From a bacterium BRH_c32 (GTDB taxonomy: Bacteria > Bacteroidota > Ignavibacteria > Ignavibacteriales > Melioribacteraceae), in contig LOEU01000024.1 of the NCBI GenBank assembly GCA_001516025.1, positions 227,810-291,809 of the forward strand: DNA of 64,000 bases, given 5' to 3'. Within the stretch, counting starts at the first letter, position 1. The number at the start of each line of letters is the position of its first letter. Under the pieces are notes generated by a model. That model had not been told where the DNA came from. It searched no databases and saw only the letters and a program-made list of their open reading frames with translations. Below are positions 53,976-63,748 of the stretch, one piece after another. Made by a program: the position numbers and the translations under genes.

Positions 53976-56072
53976 ATGGAATCATTACATGGGTTAGGAA
54001 CTACTACCGACTGGGTAGTAATGGTAATTTACTTTGTAGGGATAATGCTCTTCGGAAGTTACTTTGCAAAGTATAATAGAAGCACGAACGATTTCTTCTT
54101 CGGCGGAAGGAGATTCTCCTGGTGGCTTATTTCTGTTTCTATTGTGGCGACAGGTGTGGGAAGTCATAGCTTTATAAAATATTCCGCAAAAGGTTTAGAA
54201 CACGGAATATCCTCCACGATGACATATATGAATGATTGGTTTTTTATGCCTATCTTTTTATTCGGCTGGCTGCCAATTGTAATCTATTCACGCATTCGTT
54301 CAATACCTGAATATTTTGAAAAGAGATTCAGCCCCACAGTTCGATTCATCGCTACAATATTTCAATTGTTATATATGATCGGATATCTTGGGATAGGACT
54401 TTTGACTTTAGGAAAGACGATCACTCCACTACTTCCACAAAGTTTTGCAATTTTAGGAATGACAATCCCCGTAACTATGATGGGTGTGATTGTTGCGATT
54501 GCGGTGATAACCGGCATCTATATTACCTTCGGTGGACAAACCGCGGTAATATTCACAGACTTGATTCAGGGACTTATACTTTTATTTGCAGGCATTTTAG
54601 TATTTATAATGGGAATAAATTATCTGGGCGGATTCGATAAGTTCTGGCATCTTCTTCCACCCGATTGGCGACTACCATTAGCAGATTTTAATAAACCGCC
54701 CGATTTCAATTTCGTTGGAATTTTTTGGCAGGATGGAGTAGCAGGCTCTGTCGGTTTCCTTTTTATGAATATGGGTCTAATAATGCGGTTTATGTCGGCA
54801 AAGAATTTAGACGAAGGAAGAAAAGCCGCAATATTTAATGTTTTATTTCTTCTGCCGATATCCGCAATTGTTGTAAGTAATGCCGGTTGGATTGGTAAAG
54901 CAATGCTAGGGCTCACACCCGCTCCATTAAATCCCGGTGTTAATCCCGACGAAGTGTTTGTTGCGGTTACTCATATTATCGCAACTAAAGGCGTTTTTGG
55001 ATTCGTGATTGCGGCATTAACGGCTGCACTTTTATCTACGGTTGATTCATTAATTAATGCCATTGCAGCGGTTTATATGAATGATGTCCATGCACCGTTG
55101 AAAGAAAAATTTAGGAAAAAATTCCGAAGTAAAGAGATCGAAACGAAAAAGGAATTGAACGCTGCGCGCATAGCATCCGCTGTATTTACCGGGATCGGTA
55201 TTTTGGCGGCAATCCCCTTTAGCACTTATCCTACTGTCTATGAAGCACATGGATACTTCCATTCGATATTCACTCCACCATTAGTGGCAGCGATATTCCT
55301 TGGAGCATTTTGGAATCGATTTACAACCGCCGGAGTGGTAGTTACTTTTCTCGGCGGCAGTTCGTTAATGATTATTGGTGCTCGATATCCGGGTGTACTT
55401 ATCACTCCAATCGCACATGGAATTCCAATGGATCCTGTACATCCTTATACATATATCAGTGCCCTATATAATACTATTGTTTGTTTTGGTATGGGAATAA
55501 TTGTAACGTTTTTGCAAGATCCACTTACTAATCTTGTAAATAATATTAAAAAAATTCCAAATCATAAAACCTATATGAGCGGTACAGTCTTAGCCTCGGC
55601 ATTATTGATATTATTGATTTGGCTTAATATCGGCGGACTCCCACTGCTATTATTAGCTTCATTTGTACTTTCTTTTTTAGTTGCCTTGGCATCGGTATAT
55701 TTCTTAAAGTTCGATCCCGATTCACATTTGGAAGGATTGACAATTTGGTCTATCGCCAGAGCTAAGGAATTATTCAAAAATGGAAAGATAAATGAACGAG
55801 ACGGCGAAATAGTAAAAGTAAATTGGAAATTAAGGGACGATGCGATTGAACTTATCAATGTTTCGGTGAAAGATATGGAAAGAATGTCGGCGGAGGTTGG
55901 CGATATTGTATATTTATCCGATGCAAGGAAATATTTGGGCGGACTAAAATCGGTACATACTCGGCTCGGAGAGCCACACACAGAAGAAGGCGTCGTTTAT
56001 ATCGGAACAGAAGATAAAGAAAATGCTCAATTCGTATCGGGACGGGTACTTTCAATAGAAAAAGAATTATGA
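53976..56072 (+). CDS. Sodium:solute symporter with extra C-terminal domain
   Basis: 698 residues of the SSS family, about 14 helices. FGGRRFSWWLISVSIVATGVGSHSF and ITGIYITFGGQTAVIFTDLIQG (the family's GGxxAVxxTDxxQ sodium-site region), and ALLSTVDSLINAIAAVY, are recognisable. The last about 110 residues (after helix at ~570-590) are soluble and include DAIELINVSVKDMERMSAEVGDIVYLSD, ending with a VHTRLGEPH segment; this is longer than usual for SSS transporters. The substrate cannot be identified. It follows a small membrane protein gene by four bases. Confidence 0.88.
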   Translation: MESLHGLGTTTDWVVMVIYFVGIMLFGSYFAKYNRSTNDFFFGGRRFSWWLISVSIVATGVGSHSFIKYSAKGLEHGISSTMTYMNDWFFMPIFLFGWLPIVIYSRIRSIPEYFEKRFSPTVRFIATIFQLLYMIGYLGIGLLTLGKTITPLLPQSFAILGMTIPVTMMGVIVAIAVITGIYITFGGQTAVIFTDLIQGLILLFAGILVFIMGINYLGGFDKFWHLLPPDWRLPLADFNKPPDFNFVGIFWQDGVAGSVGFLFMNMGLIMRFMSAKNLDEGRKAAIFNVLFLLPISAIVVSNAGWIGKAMLGLTPAPLNPGVNPDEVFVAVTHIIATKGVFGFVIAALTAALLSTVDSLINAIAAVYMNDVHAPLKEKFRKKFRSKEIETKKELNAARIASAVFTGIGILAAIPFSTYPTVYEAHGYFHSIFTPPLVAAIFLGAFWNRFTTAGVVVTFLGGSSLMIIGARYPGVLITPIAHGIPMDPVHPYTYISALYNTIVCFGMGIIVTFLQDPLTNLVNNIKKIPNHKTYMSGTVLASALLILLIWLNIGGLPLLLLASFVLSFLVALASVYFLKFDPDSHLEGLTIWSIARAKELFKNGKINERDGEIVKVNWKLRDDAIELINVSVKDMERMSAEVGDIVYLSDARKYLGGLKSVHTRLGEPHTEEGVVYIGTEDKENAQFVSGRVLSIEKEL

Positions 56073-56155
56073 TTTTTATAATTATATAGTAATAATATAT
56101 TTTTCGTAAATTAGAGTTATTAGAAAAGAGATTGAAAAATTAATCGGGACAAAAA

Positions 56156-57319
56156 ATGAAAATACACGAATATCAGGCAAAAGAGATATTAAAGAAGTTT
56201 AACGTAGCAATTCCGCAGGGTAAAATTGCCTTTAGCGCAGATGAAGCCGTTAAAGCAGCAAAAGAATTAGGCGGATCGGTTTGGGTAGTAAAAGCTCAGA
56301 TTCATGCCGGAGGTAGAGGTAAAGGGGGCGGAGTTAAAGTAGCCAAGTCCTTAGAAGAAGTAAAAGAATATGCAGAAAAAATCCTGGGTATGACTTTGGT
56401 TACACATCAGACCGGACCGGAAGGACGATTAGTAAAAAGAATTTTTATCGAGCAGGGAATAAATATTGATAAAGAGCTTTATCTCGGTATTACATTAGAT
56501 AGAGCAAAATCTAAAAACGTTATAATGGCATCAACCGAAGGCGGAGTGGAGATAGAAAAAGTGGCAGAAGAAACTCCGGAAAAAATAATTAAAGAAGCAA
56601 TCGATCCCGAAGTGGGAATGCAGGCATATCAAGCACGCAAAATTGCATTCGGATTAGGTTTAAGCGGCGAGCAGCATAAGAACGCCGTAAAATTTCTTCT
56701 TTCTCTCTATAAAGCTTATGATGCTACCGATGCTTCATTAGCTGAGATTAACCCTTTAGTAGTTACGAAAGAGGGACAGGTAATGGCATTGGATGCTAAA
56801 ATGAATTTTGATGATAATGCGCTCTATCGTCATCCCGATATTTTAGCTTATCGTGATTTGGATGAAGAAGAACCACTCGAAATCGAAGCATCGAAATATA
56901 ATCTGAATTATATTAAGCTCGATGGTAACGTTGGATGCATGGTAAATGGTGCGGGATTGGCAATGGGCACGATGGATATTATAAAACTTGCGGGAGGCGA
57001 ACCTGCTAATTTCCTAGATGTGGGTGGCGGAGCTAATAAAGAAACCGTAGCTAACGGATTTAAGATTATCCTAAGCGATCCTAACGTTAAAGCTATTTTG
57101 ATCAATATTTTCGGCGGTATCGTAAGATGCGACCGTGTGGCTCAGGGCGTTATCGATGCGGTTAAAGAGATAAAAGTTACTGTTCCCGTTGTTGTTCGTC
57201 TCGAAGGTACCAACGCAATTGAAGGTAAAGAATTATTAGAAAAGTCAGGTCTCGATTTTGAAGTGGCTATTTCACTTCAGGAAGCAGCAGAAAAGGTTAC
57301 ATCCGTTCTTTCACGATAA
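56156..57319 (+). CDS. sucC: Succinyl-CoA synthetase beta subunit (ADP-forming)
   Basis: 387 residues. The ATP-grasp domain ([29 protein letters not shown]), the [19 protein letters not shown] segment and the [12 protein letters not shown] motif are typical of SucC. It catalyses the TCA step from succinyl-CoA to succinate with ATP synthesis, with SucD as partner. sucD is not next to it in this window, so the two subunits are encoded apart. A moderate distance (83 bp) from the symporter suggests its own promoter. Confidence 0.96.
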   Translation: MKIHEYQAKEILKKFNVAIPQGKIAFSADEAVKAAKELGGSVWVVKAQIHAGGRGKGGGVKVAKSLEEVKEYAEKILGMTLVTHQTGPEGRLVKRIFIEQGINIDKELYLGITLDRAKSKNVIMASTEGGVEIEKVAEETPEKIIKEAIDPEVGMQAYQARKIAFGLGLSGEQHKNAVKFLLSLYKAYDATDASLAEINPLVVTKEGQVMALDAKMNFDDNALYRHPDILAYRDLDEEEPLEIEASKYNLNYIKLDGNVGCMVNGAGLAMGTMDIIKLAGGEPANFLDVGGGANKETVANGFKIILSDPNVKAILINIFGGIVRCDRVAQGVIDAVKEIKVTVPVVVRLEGTNAIEGKELLEKSGLDFEVAISLQEAAEKVTSVLSR

Positions 57320-57383
57320 ATATTTTAGCATTTGAAACAAAATGAGTAATTCGTTTGTTTAGATATTTAGAATAGGAGGGAAT

Positions 57384-57755
57384 ATGATTGAGATAAGAAT
57401 TACATTAGACGAAGCCGTGAAATTACTTAAAGAAAGAATGAATCACGAATTAATCTTTAGGAAAAAAGATGGCTTGATTGAAAAAAGTTATGAGTTTGAG
57501 AATCTTACTTATTCGGAACTATTAAGCATTACCGAAGCAGCCATTTTTGATACTATTGCTCTGCTTCCTTTAGAAGTTTTAACTAGTGAGAATAATCTCA
57601 AATTATTAATTACTAAAACTGTTCAGGCATTATCTCATAATTTCAATCGGGATGAGTATTTACTTTATTCCGAGCGGAATACGAATAAGTTATTAGAGAG
57701 GTTTATTAAAGAATCTTTATATGCAATGAATAAAAAGACGTTTGTAAATAATTAA
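57384..57755 (+). CDS. Small cytoplasmic protein of unknown function
   Basis: 123 residues, mostly helical, charged, no signal peptide or membrane segment. An AGGAGGG ribosome-binding site precedes the ATG by five bases. It lies 64 bp after sucC on the same strand and is followed by a terminator 21 bp after its stop, so it is probably a real last gene of the sucC transcript. I do not recognise the family; residues ISIxEA and LLPLEVL suggest a compact helical bundle. Confidence 0.6.
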   Translation: MIEIRITLDEAVKLLKERMNHELIFRKKDGLIEKSYEFENLTYSELLSITEAAIFDTIALLPLEVLTSENNLKLLITKTVQALSHNFNRDEYLLYSERNTNKLLERFIKESLYAMNKKTFVNN

Positions 57756-57775
57756 TAAGTAGTTTTATAAAGTAG

Positions 57776-57808
57776 AAAGCCCATATCTTATATAGATGTG
57801 GGCTTTTT
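57776..57808 (+). terminator. Intrinsic terminator after the sucC unit
   Basis: AAAGCCCATATC (57776-57787) pairs with GATGTGGGCTTT (57795-57806), one G-T wobble, loop TTATATA, followed by a run of T. It marks the end of the plus-strand transcript. Confidence 0.88.
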
Positions 57809-57840
57809 TAAATTCTTCCATCTCCACAAGTCCGTATTCC

Positions 57841-57886
57841 GGTTCAATTTGTAGGCAATTATACGAATTCGTCTACAATATGAACC
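57841..57886. repeat. 46-bp imperfect inverted repeat in intergenic region
   Basis: GGTTCAATTTGTAG (57841-57854) is the inverse of CTACAATATGAACC (57873-57886) with two mismatches; the centre contains the perfect palindrome ACGAATTCGT (57863-57872). No T-run follows, so it is not an obvious terminator. It may be a remnant of a mobile element or a structured RNA or protein-binding site. Its only neighbours are the terminator and the 3' end of the TonB-type gene. Confidence 0.6.
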
Positions 57887-57940
57887 ATCAAAATAATCGT
57901 CAGCTTCTCTTAGAGGAAATGTTCATCTTTATTAAAAAAC

Positions 57941-60430
57941 TTAGAACATATTTTCTTGGTCATCACCTTGGTTTTGACGTTGTTTAGTAGTTCGATCCTG
58001 CTGAGAAGGATTTAAGCGATACGAAACACCAAGATATATATTTCTTGAATCCATTCTGCGAGTTGAATTTGATAAGAAACCGAGTCCCGTGGTTTCACTA
58101 TCAAACTTGCGAGAATTAAATAAATCAGTCAAACGAAGAGTAACCGATAGATTGCCATTCATAAAATCTTTTCTAAGCGCCATATCGGCGAAATAGGTTT
58201 CTTTCATTCTGCTTTGAGCAGTAACAATTCCTCCGCCCCAACCCATCGACATTATATAGCTTGGTGAATTATAATTAAAAATTAATTGCAGTATTATTCC
58301 CGCGGGTAGATTCATATTAGAATTAAGTTTTGCAGTCCATGAATTGCTATTTACGTTAATATTAGCAACACCTTTATCATCCAATATCGTTTTGAAGATC
58401 GAGACATTAGCATTGACTTTCCACCAATCCCAAACCGAAGTAGTAGCAACAAACTCCGCTCCGTAGCTTTGGCTATGTGAAATATTTTTGAATGTACTAT
58501 ATGTTACACCATTTTGCATAAGAGTCGAGATTGTTGAAATAACATCATTAGTCTCTTTGAAAAATACTGTCGAAGAAAGTGAAGTCTTGCCTATAAATTT
58601 TGATAGCCCTAATTCGAGCGAATTGATAAACTGCGGATTTAATTTCGGATTACCCTGAAAAATATTCAATGAATCGGAATAATCGATGTATGGATTTAAT
58701 TGGCGATTATTCGGGCGATCTACTCTTCGGCTATAAGAAAACATACCTTCATAATCACTTCCAAAATCATAACTAAGATGAGCAGAGGGATAAACACTAA
58801 AATAATCATTATCGAATGAATCGTTTTTATTTACTAAAGAAGCATCGATAATTACTTGCTCTAATCTAACGCCTGCTTGATACTTCAATCCTCCCCAGAT
58901 ATTGGAATAAATCCCCCATCCCGAAATATTTTGTTCATTATAATCAAAATAATTCTGAAGTGAGATATCTTCATTCCAGTTAGATGTTCTTGAATCTAAA
59001 TTAAAGTATTCGTTTCTTGTGTTCAAATTTTTGTTTGTATATTTGGCACCAGTTTCGATTCTTCCAAAATCCTGAATCGGATCGATATAGTTTAATTCTG
59101 CCGTGTACATCCGGTGCTTATTATCGGTATTGGCTTTTGATATTGTGCTAATCGCCGGTTGGATAAAATTCTGTGAAATATTTTGAGAGGATTGCATTTT
59201 GCTATCGTCAAAATCAGCTTGAACTGTCAATTCTCTTCCCTTCGTATCATAAGTCTTTTTATAAAACAAGCTATAATCAAATGAATGATGATTACGATCG
59301 GAGATATTATTACGAGTGAAAGATTGAACCGGATTCGATAAGCCGCTTAGATTTTGGTTTTCTAAAATGCTCTTATTACCGAAATCCATTGTTCGGTACT
59401 TAAAATTAAATCCGAGTGTATTGAGCCCATCGATAAACCAATCAGTGCCAAGTGAAACATTTTGCATACCCATATCATTTTTAAAGAACTGGGATTGATT
59501 AAGTTGAGAAGTTCCCGAAGAGAAGAAATTAGAACGAAGAGTGCTATTAGAACCATCGAACTTATTAAAACGTGTATCATAACTTCCATAAATATTCATA
59601 TCCGCGCCGCGAAGATTGAGATTCATCGAGGTATTATATTTATCACCCGTACCTGCATTAAGAGAAAAAACACCATTAACGCCGATATTAGATTTTTTCT
59701 TAGTAATGATATTTATGATTCCGGCAGTTCCTTCGGGATCGTATCGTGCCGATGGATTTGTAACTAGTTCAATCGATTCGATAGTCGAAGCAGGTAATTG
59801 CTGCAATATATCGGAAGCCGAAAGCCCTTCTGTGCCGCCCGGGCGACCGTCAATCAATATTTTGAGATTAGAATTATTTCTGAATTTTACTCCGCCATCT
59901 GCATCGACTGTTACTGATGGAACGTTTTGCATTACGTCCAATGCGTTACCGCCTGAACTTGCAATATTTTTATCCACATTAATTACTTTTTTATCAAGAT
60001 TATGCTGAATCATCTCCTGCTCACCTGTTACAACTACCGATTGAACCTGAAAAGCAGTGGGCTTAATATAGATATCGCCAAGATCCGCTTCTTTATTTCG
60101 TGGATTTATGAAAATGCTATCGATATAGATCGTTTCAAAACCGATGAAAGAAATTTTTGCAAAAAACTTGCCGGGAGCTAATTTATCTAAAGAAAATTGT
60201 CCTTTTTTATCTGTAACAGTACCCGTAACCATTGTGGAATCGCGATAGCGGAAAAGAACTATGTTGCTATATTCGATTGCCCCTTTATCTTGAGAATCTA
60301 AAACACGACCGAAAACTTTGCCATCTGAGAACATCATTGCACCGGCGGGACGCTGTCCCCCCATCTGCTGTGCATTTACGGAAATCGACAAAAAAAGAAG
60401 AGAAAAGAGAAAAATCCTGAAATTATGCAT
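57941..60430 (-). CDS. TonB-dependent-receptor-like outer-membrane beta-barrel protein
   Basis: 829 residues: a signal peptide (IFLFSLLFLSISVNAQ), an N-terminal carboxypeptidase-regulatory-like domain (about 35-115, VLDSQDKGAIEYSNIVLF, GQFSLDKLAPGKFFAKISFIGF), a plug domain (about 120-230, SSGGNALDVMQNVPSVTVDADG, LLIDGRPGG-type LKILIDGRPGGTEG) and a C-terminal beta-barrel of the outer-membrane beta-barrel family. It is the type of receptor that Bacteroidota use for metal or oligomer uptake. No SusD-type partner is adjacent. The 225-bp region upstream of the gene shows no other feature. Confidence 0.88.
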   Translation of the reverse strand: MHNFRIFLFSLLFLSISVNAQQMGGQRPAGAMMFSDGKVFGRVLDSQDKGAIEYSNIVLFRYRDSTMVTGTVTDKKGQFSLDKLAPGKFFAKISFIGFETIYIDSIFINPRNKEADLGDIYIKPTAFQVQSVVVTGEQEMIQHNLDKKVINVDKNIASSGGNALDVMQNVPSVTVDADGGVKFRNNSNLKILIDGRPGGTEGLSASDILQQLPASTIESIELVTNPSARYDPEGTAGIINIITKKKSNIGVNGVFSLNAGTGDKYNTSMNLNLRGADMNIYGSYDTRFNKFDGSNSTLRSNFFSSGTSQLNQSQFFKNDMGMQNVSLGTDWFIDGLNTLGFNFKYRTMDFGNKSILENQNLSGLSNPVQSFTRNNISDRNHHSFDYSLFYKKTYDTKGRELTVQADFDDSKMQSSQNISQNFIQPAISTISKANTDNKHRMYTAELNYIDPIQDFGRIETGAKYTNKNLNTRNEYFNLDSRTSNWNEDISLQNYFDYNEQNISGWGIYSNIWGGLKYQAGVRLEQVIIDASLVNKNDSFDNDYFSVYPSAHLSYDFGSDYEGMFSYSRRVDRPNNRQLNPYIDYSDSLNIFQGNPKLNPQFINSLELGLSKFIGKTSLSSTVFFKETNDVISTISTLMQNGVTYSTFKNISHSQSYGAEFVATTSVWDWWKVNANVSIFKTILDDKGVANINVNSNSWTAKLNSNMNLPAGIILQLIFNYNSPSYIMSMGWGGGIVTAQSRMKETYFADMALRKDFMNGNLSVTLRLTDLFNSRKFDSETTGLGFLSNSTRRMDSRNIYLGVSYRLNPSQQDRTTKQRQNQGDDQENMF

Positions 60431-60655
60431 TATTTATTACCTTTTTATAAAATTTGATTATTGATTAAACACTCTCGGAGGTAAAAAAGTTTAATAGTAA
60501 TGATTTCTATTGAAAACTTTTATTAAAACCGAAGATTAGATGCTTAAGTGGGGACTTTAGTTCCATGAAAATCGGGGTATAGTATTAGATTTATTTTCTT
60601 AAGTGGAATATTTTAATATTTATGGCTAGGGATGCGAATCGAGTCTAATTTGTTC

Positions 60656-63349
60656 CTAATAGAAAGTAATAATGAAAGAGGTTCCTTCTCCTTTCTCGCT
60701 TTCCACACGAATTTCTGCGTTATTTATGGAGCAATAATTTTTGACCAGTGCCAATCCGAGGCCTGTACCTTCAAACTTTCGAGTGTAACCCTCTTCTTCC
60801 TGGGAAAATGGAGTAAATAAACGAGATTTATATTCGTCCGACATACCAATTCCCGTATCGGATATCGATATTTCTATTTTATTAAGAATATTCTTGATAA
60901 GCGAAACCTTAATTGTTCCGGTATCGGTATATTTTATTGCATTATCAATTAAATTAGCCACAATCTGACCTAAGCTATATTCATCGGCATACATTGAAAA
61001 ATCAACATTCGGCGTAACCTCTAGCTGAAAATCCAATCCCTTAATTCGAATAGCTTCCCGATATTCATTAACTACTTTATTTATAATATCATATTCTAAA
61101 TCGATTTTGCGAAATGATGGAATATAACTGCCTAATTGCATTTCAGACATGTTCAAAATCAAATCGATAGTTCTAATCAATCTTTTTGAAGCCGAAGAGA
61201 TACTATTAAATCCTTCACTAACTTCATCATCAACTATTTCGCTTACCTCTTCCTTAATTAAGCTAAGGAAGCTAAGAATTACATTTATAGGAGAACGAAT
61301 TTCGTGAGACATTTGGGCAAGAAATTCTGTTTTGACTTTATCGGCCTTGACCGCCTGTTCACGAGCTAATATAATTTCTTCTTCATAATTTTTTAGATCA
61401 TTGATATCGGTAATGAATCCTTCGATAAAGAGAATCTCCCCGAATTCATCAAAGATAGTTTTCCCTTTTTCCCACACCCATCTTAATTCTCCATCGGCGC
61501 GTTTGATTTTATAAATGAAACTATGCTGAGATTTATTCCTCATAGCTTTTTCAGTAATATCGGAAATCATTTTACGAAATTCCGGAAGAATGATTTCATT
61601 ATAAGAAATAAGATTATTATAAAGAATAGCTTCTCGAGAATAACCCGTTAAAGATTGAACACCTTCACTCATAAAGAGCATAGTCCAATCATCATCATAC
61701 TTACATCTATACGCCATACCGGGGAGATTAGAAAAAAGAGTTTCGAGCATTCTTTGATTTTCGGAAAGCTGATATTCAGCCGCCATTCTTTTATCTTCTT
61801 CGAGCATAAATTCGAGCGCATAACCGAGATCCATCGCCAATTCTTTTAGAATATCGATCTCTTTGGATTCAAAGAAATTATCTGTTTCGGAGAAAAATGA
61901 AAACAGTGCTTCGATTTTACCATTGACCGAAATAGCAAAAGCACCAAAAGACTTAATATTATGGTTATTAATCTCTTTAATCCAATCGGTATTTAGTTCC
62001 GAATCATCTAAGTTTTGCGAGATAAAATATTCTTTATTAAAGGAATGATCCGGATTAATTTCGAAAAGCTTTTCAAATTCATCGAACGAAATAAATGTCC
62101 TCCTAAGGAATTCAGTTTCTCCCGCTTTTGCGACTAACTTAATTTTTCGGTTCTCATATTCGATTTCACAAATTTTAGCGAAAGAATATTTCCCGTCATT
62201 TATTGCAATATTACAAGCTTCTTGGAATAATCGATTTCTGTCTTTCACTCGGACAATCGATTGATTAATGTTGCTTAATACAGTTAAAGTACGGTTTAGT
62301 TTAATTATTCTATTATTATATTTGTTTGTTAATGCGGTTTTTTCAGATTCAGATTTTAATTGTTCTTGTAATAATTTTTTATCATTATCACGGAAGACTA
62401 AAAATATTAAGAATCCCATAATGGCAATTAAAAAGGAGGCAAGAGTAAAGATTAGATAACCTCTTAGATGAAGATCGGCAAATATTTCATCATTATCTTG
62501 CTTAGTAATAAGGAACCAATCGGTCTCTCTAATTGATCTGAAATCAATAATAACATTTTTATTGCGATAATCGACTCCCTCAATTATTCCATTGACTCCC
62601 CTAAGAACACCTTTAACTGTCGGATTATTTTTTTTAGTTAAAGGGAGGCTGGAATGTAGTGCACTTCCCTTCTTGTGTCTTAATTCATTCAGGAATAAAA
62701 CTTTATCACCGCTTCTTTTAGCGACTGCAAATTCCATAGTCTCTGTTTCATAAGGTGCTTTATTAATCATCGGATAGAGATAAGCAAAAGGATCGACATC
62801 AAGAACAATAAGACATGATTTATCGCTTGATGCAACAGGTATAAAAATATCTAAATGAGTTCGTTTTGTATTATGTGCACGATGGATATCATTCATTCTT
62901 ATTTCGGAATCATTAATTCTATTTTTTACGAATTCCGAGCTGTAAATCGGTATCTCTAATGAAGTGGGAGCTGAAGTTATACTTCTTTCTCCGAGCGAAT
63001 CAATTAAATAGATACCGGCATAATTATTAGAATAGCGAATATTATCAAAATAGTTGCTGATTTCGGCTCTTAATATAGGGTCTTTGCTGCTGCAATATTT
63101 TTTTAATGCACGGATAAGAAATGGATTATTCTGAATATTTTTTGCATCGCTGAAACGCTCAGAGAGCCAATCATAGATTTGACTTTCCTTTAATTGACCT
63201 ATGGATTGGAGTTCGTTAGTCTTAGCTTTTTTTAAGTTGTCTTTAAGTGCAAAATAGATGAGCAATCCGGCGGAAATAATCGCGATGATCGTGAATAAAT
63301 AAATTATAACTAATCTATTTCTATTCTTCTTAAGATTCTTTCCGGTCAT
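60656..63349 (-). CDS. Large membrane histidine kinase (Cache-like sensor, GAF-like, PAS)
   Basis: 897 residues. Two helices (about 12-34 and 297-321) enclose a periplasmic sensor of about 260 residues, which looks like a double-Cache/PDC fold (SNYFDNIRYSNNYAGIYLIDS, DIFIPVASSDKSCLIVLDVD). A GAF-like domain (about 345-500), a PAS domain (about 535-660, SVQSLTGYSREAIL-type), HisKA with His682 in QMSHEIRSPIN and an HATPase domain (NLIDNAIKY, DTGIGMSDE, GTGLGLALVKNY) follow. No response regulator is adjacent. The ligand is likely a small molecule bound outside the membrane. It is one of two orphan histidine kinases in the window. Confidence 0.88.
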   Translation of the reverse strand: MTGKNLKKNRNRLVIIYLFTIIAIISAGLLIYFALKDNLKKAKTNELQSIGQLKESQIYDWLSERFSDAKNIQNNPFLIRALKKYCSSKDPILRAEISNYFDNIRYSNNYAGIYLIDSLGERSITSAPTSLEIPIYSSEFVKNRINDSEIRMNDIHRAHNTKRTHLDIFIPVASSDKSCLIVLDVDPFAYLYPMINKAPYETETMEFAVAKRSGDKVLFLNELRHKKGSALHSSLPLTKKNNPTVKGVLRGVNGIIEGVDYRNKNVIIDFRSIRETDWFLITKQDNDEIFADLHLRGYLIFTLASFLIAIMGFLIFLVFRDNDKKLLQEQLKSESEKTALTNKYNNRIIKLNRTLTVLSNINQSIVRVKDRNRLFQEACNIAINDGKYSFAKICEIEYENRKIKLVAKAGETEFLRRTFISFDEFEKLFEINPDHSFNKEYFISQNLDDSELNTDWIKEINNHNIKSFGAFAISVNGKIEALFSFFSETDNFFESKEIDILKELAMDLGYALEFMLEEDKRMAAEYQLSENQRMLETLFSNLPGMAYRCKYDDDWTMLFMSEGVQSLTGYSREAILYNNLISYNEIILPEFRKMISDITEKAMRNKSQHSFIYKIKRADGELRWVWEKGKTIFDEFGEILFIEGFITDINDLKNYEEEIILAREQAVKADKVKTEFLAQMSHEIRSPINVILSFLSLIKEEVSEIVDDEVSEGFNSISSASKRLIRTIDLILNMSEMQLGSYIPSFRKIDLEYDIINKVVNEYREAIRIKGLDFQLEVTPNVDFSMYADEYSLGQIVANLIDNAIKYTDTGTIKVSLIKNILNKIEISISDTGIGMSDEYKSRLFTPFSQEEEGYTRKFEGTGLGLALVKNYCSINNAEIRVESEKGEGTSFIITFY

Positions 63350-63681
63350 TCAGTAGTTTTAGATTGATAATTGTGTACGAAATAGTTGATTAAATCCCAT
63401 ATACTATTATCGAAGATGAGTAAAAATAATCAAGTATAATTAAAAAGAGAAGGGAAAAATTAAGGACTAAATAATTATTTAAAGAATTATTTAATAATAG
63501 TGTGCTCTGATATGGATGCAGATAGGTATTTGAAATATATTAAGTTCGGTGAGAAGAATATGGATTAGATTAGGCGGAGATGCGGGGAGTTGCTTGAAGG
63601 GTATTAGATTCGATAAGAAGAATATGGAAGATGCGGAGCGGAAATTCGGATTTGGGCACTTTACAGTAATTTCCAATAAAA
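63350..63681. other. Intergenic region with short imperfect direct repeats
   Basis: About 330 bases between the kinase start and a terminator. GTTCGGTGAGAAGAATATGGA (63544-63564) and ATTCGATAAGAAGAATATGGA (63608-63628) share 17 of 21 bases, and GATGCGG occurs after each. A 65-codon frame on the minus strand (63491-63688) overlaps these repeats and has no recognisable protein character, so I do not call it a gene. I see no RNA gene. Confidence 0.4.
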
Positions 63682-63709
63682 AAAACACCCCACCGGAGCG
63701 GGGTGTTTA
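63682..63709. terminator. Terminator after the right-edge T9SS gene
   Basis: AAACACCCC (63683-63691) pairs with GGGGTGTTT (63700-63708) across ACCGGAGC. On the minus strand it is followed by a run of T and lies 40 bp beyond the stop of the T9SS gene. Confidence 0.92.
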
Positions 63710-63748
63710 GGGCGTTATTTTTAATTCCCATTGCAGGAATTAAAATTT

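Noticed and set aside
57796..57987. Plus-strand 63-residue frame after the sucC-unit terminator
   Set aside because: It starts inside the terminator and runs into the 3' end of the TonB-type gene on the other strand; no domain character.
63491..63688. Minus-strand 65-residue frame near the right edge
   Set aside because: It overlaps the short direct repeats and its C-terminal part reads through the terminator stem; composition is not protein-like.
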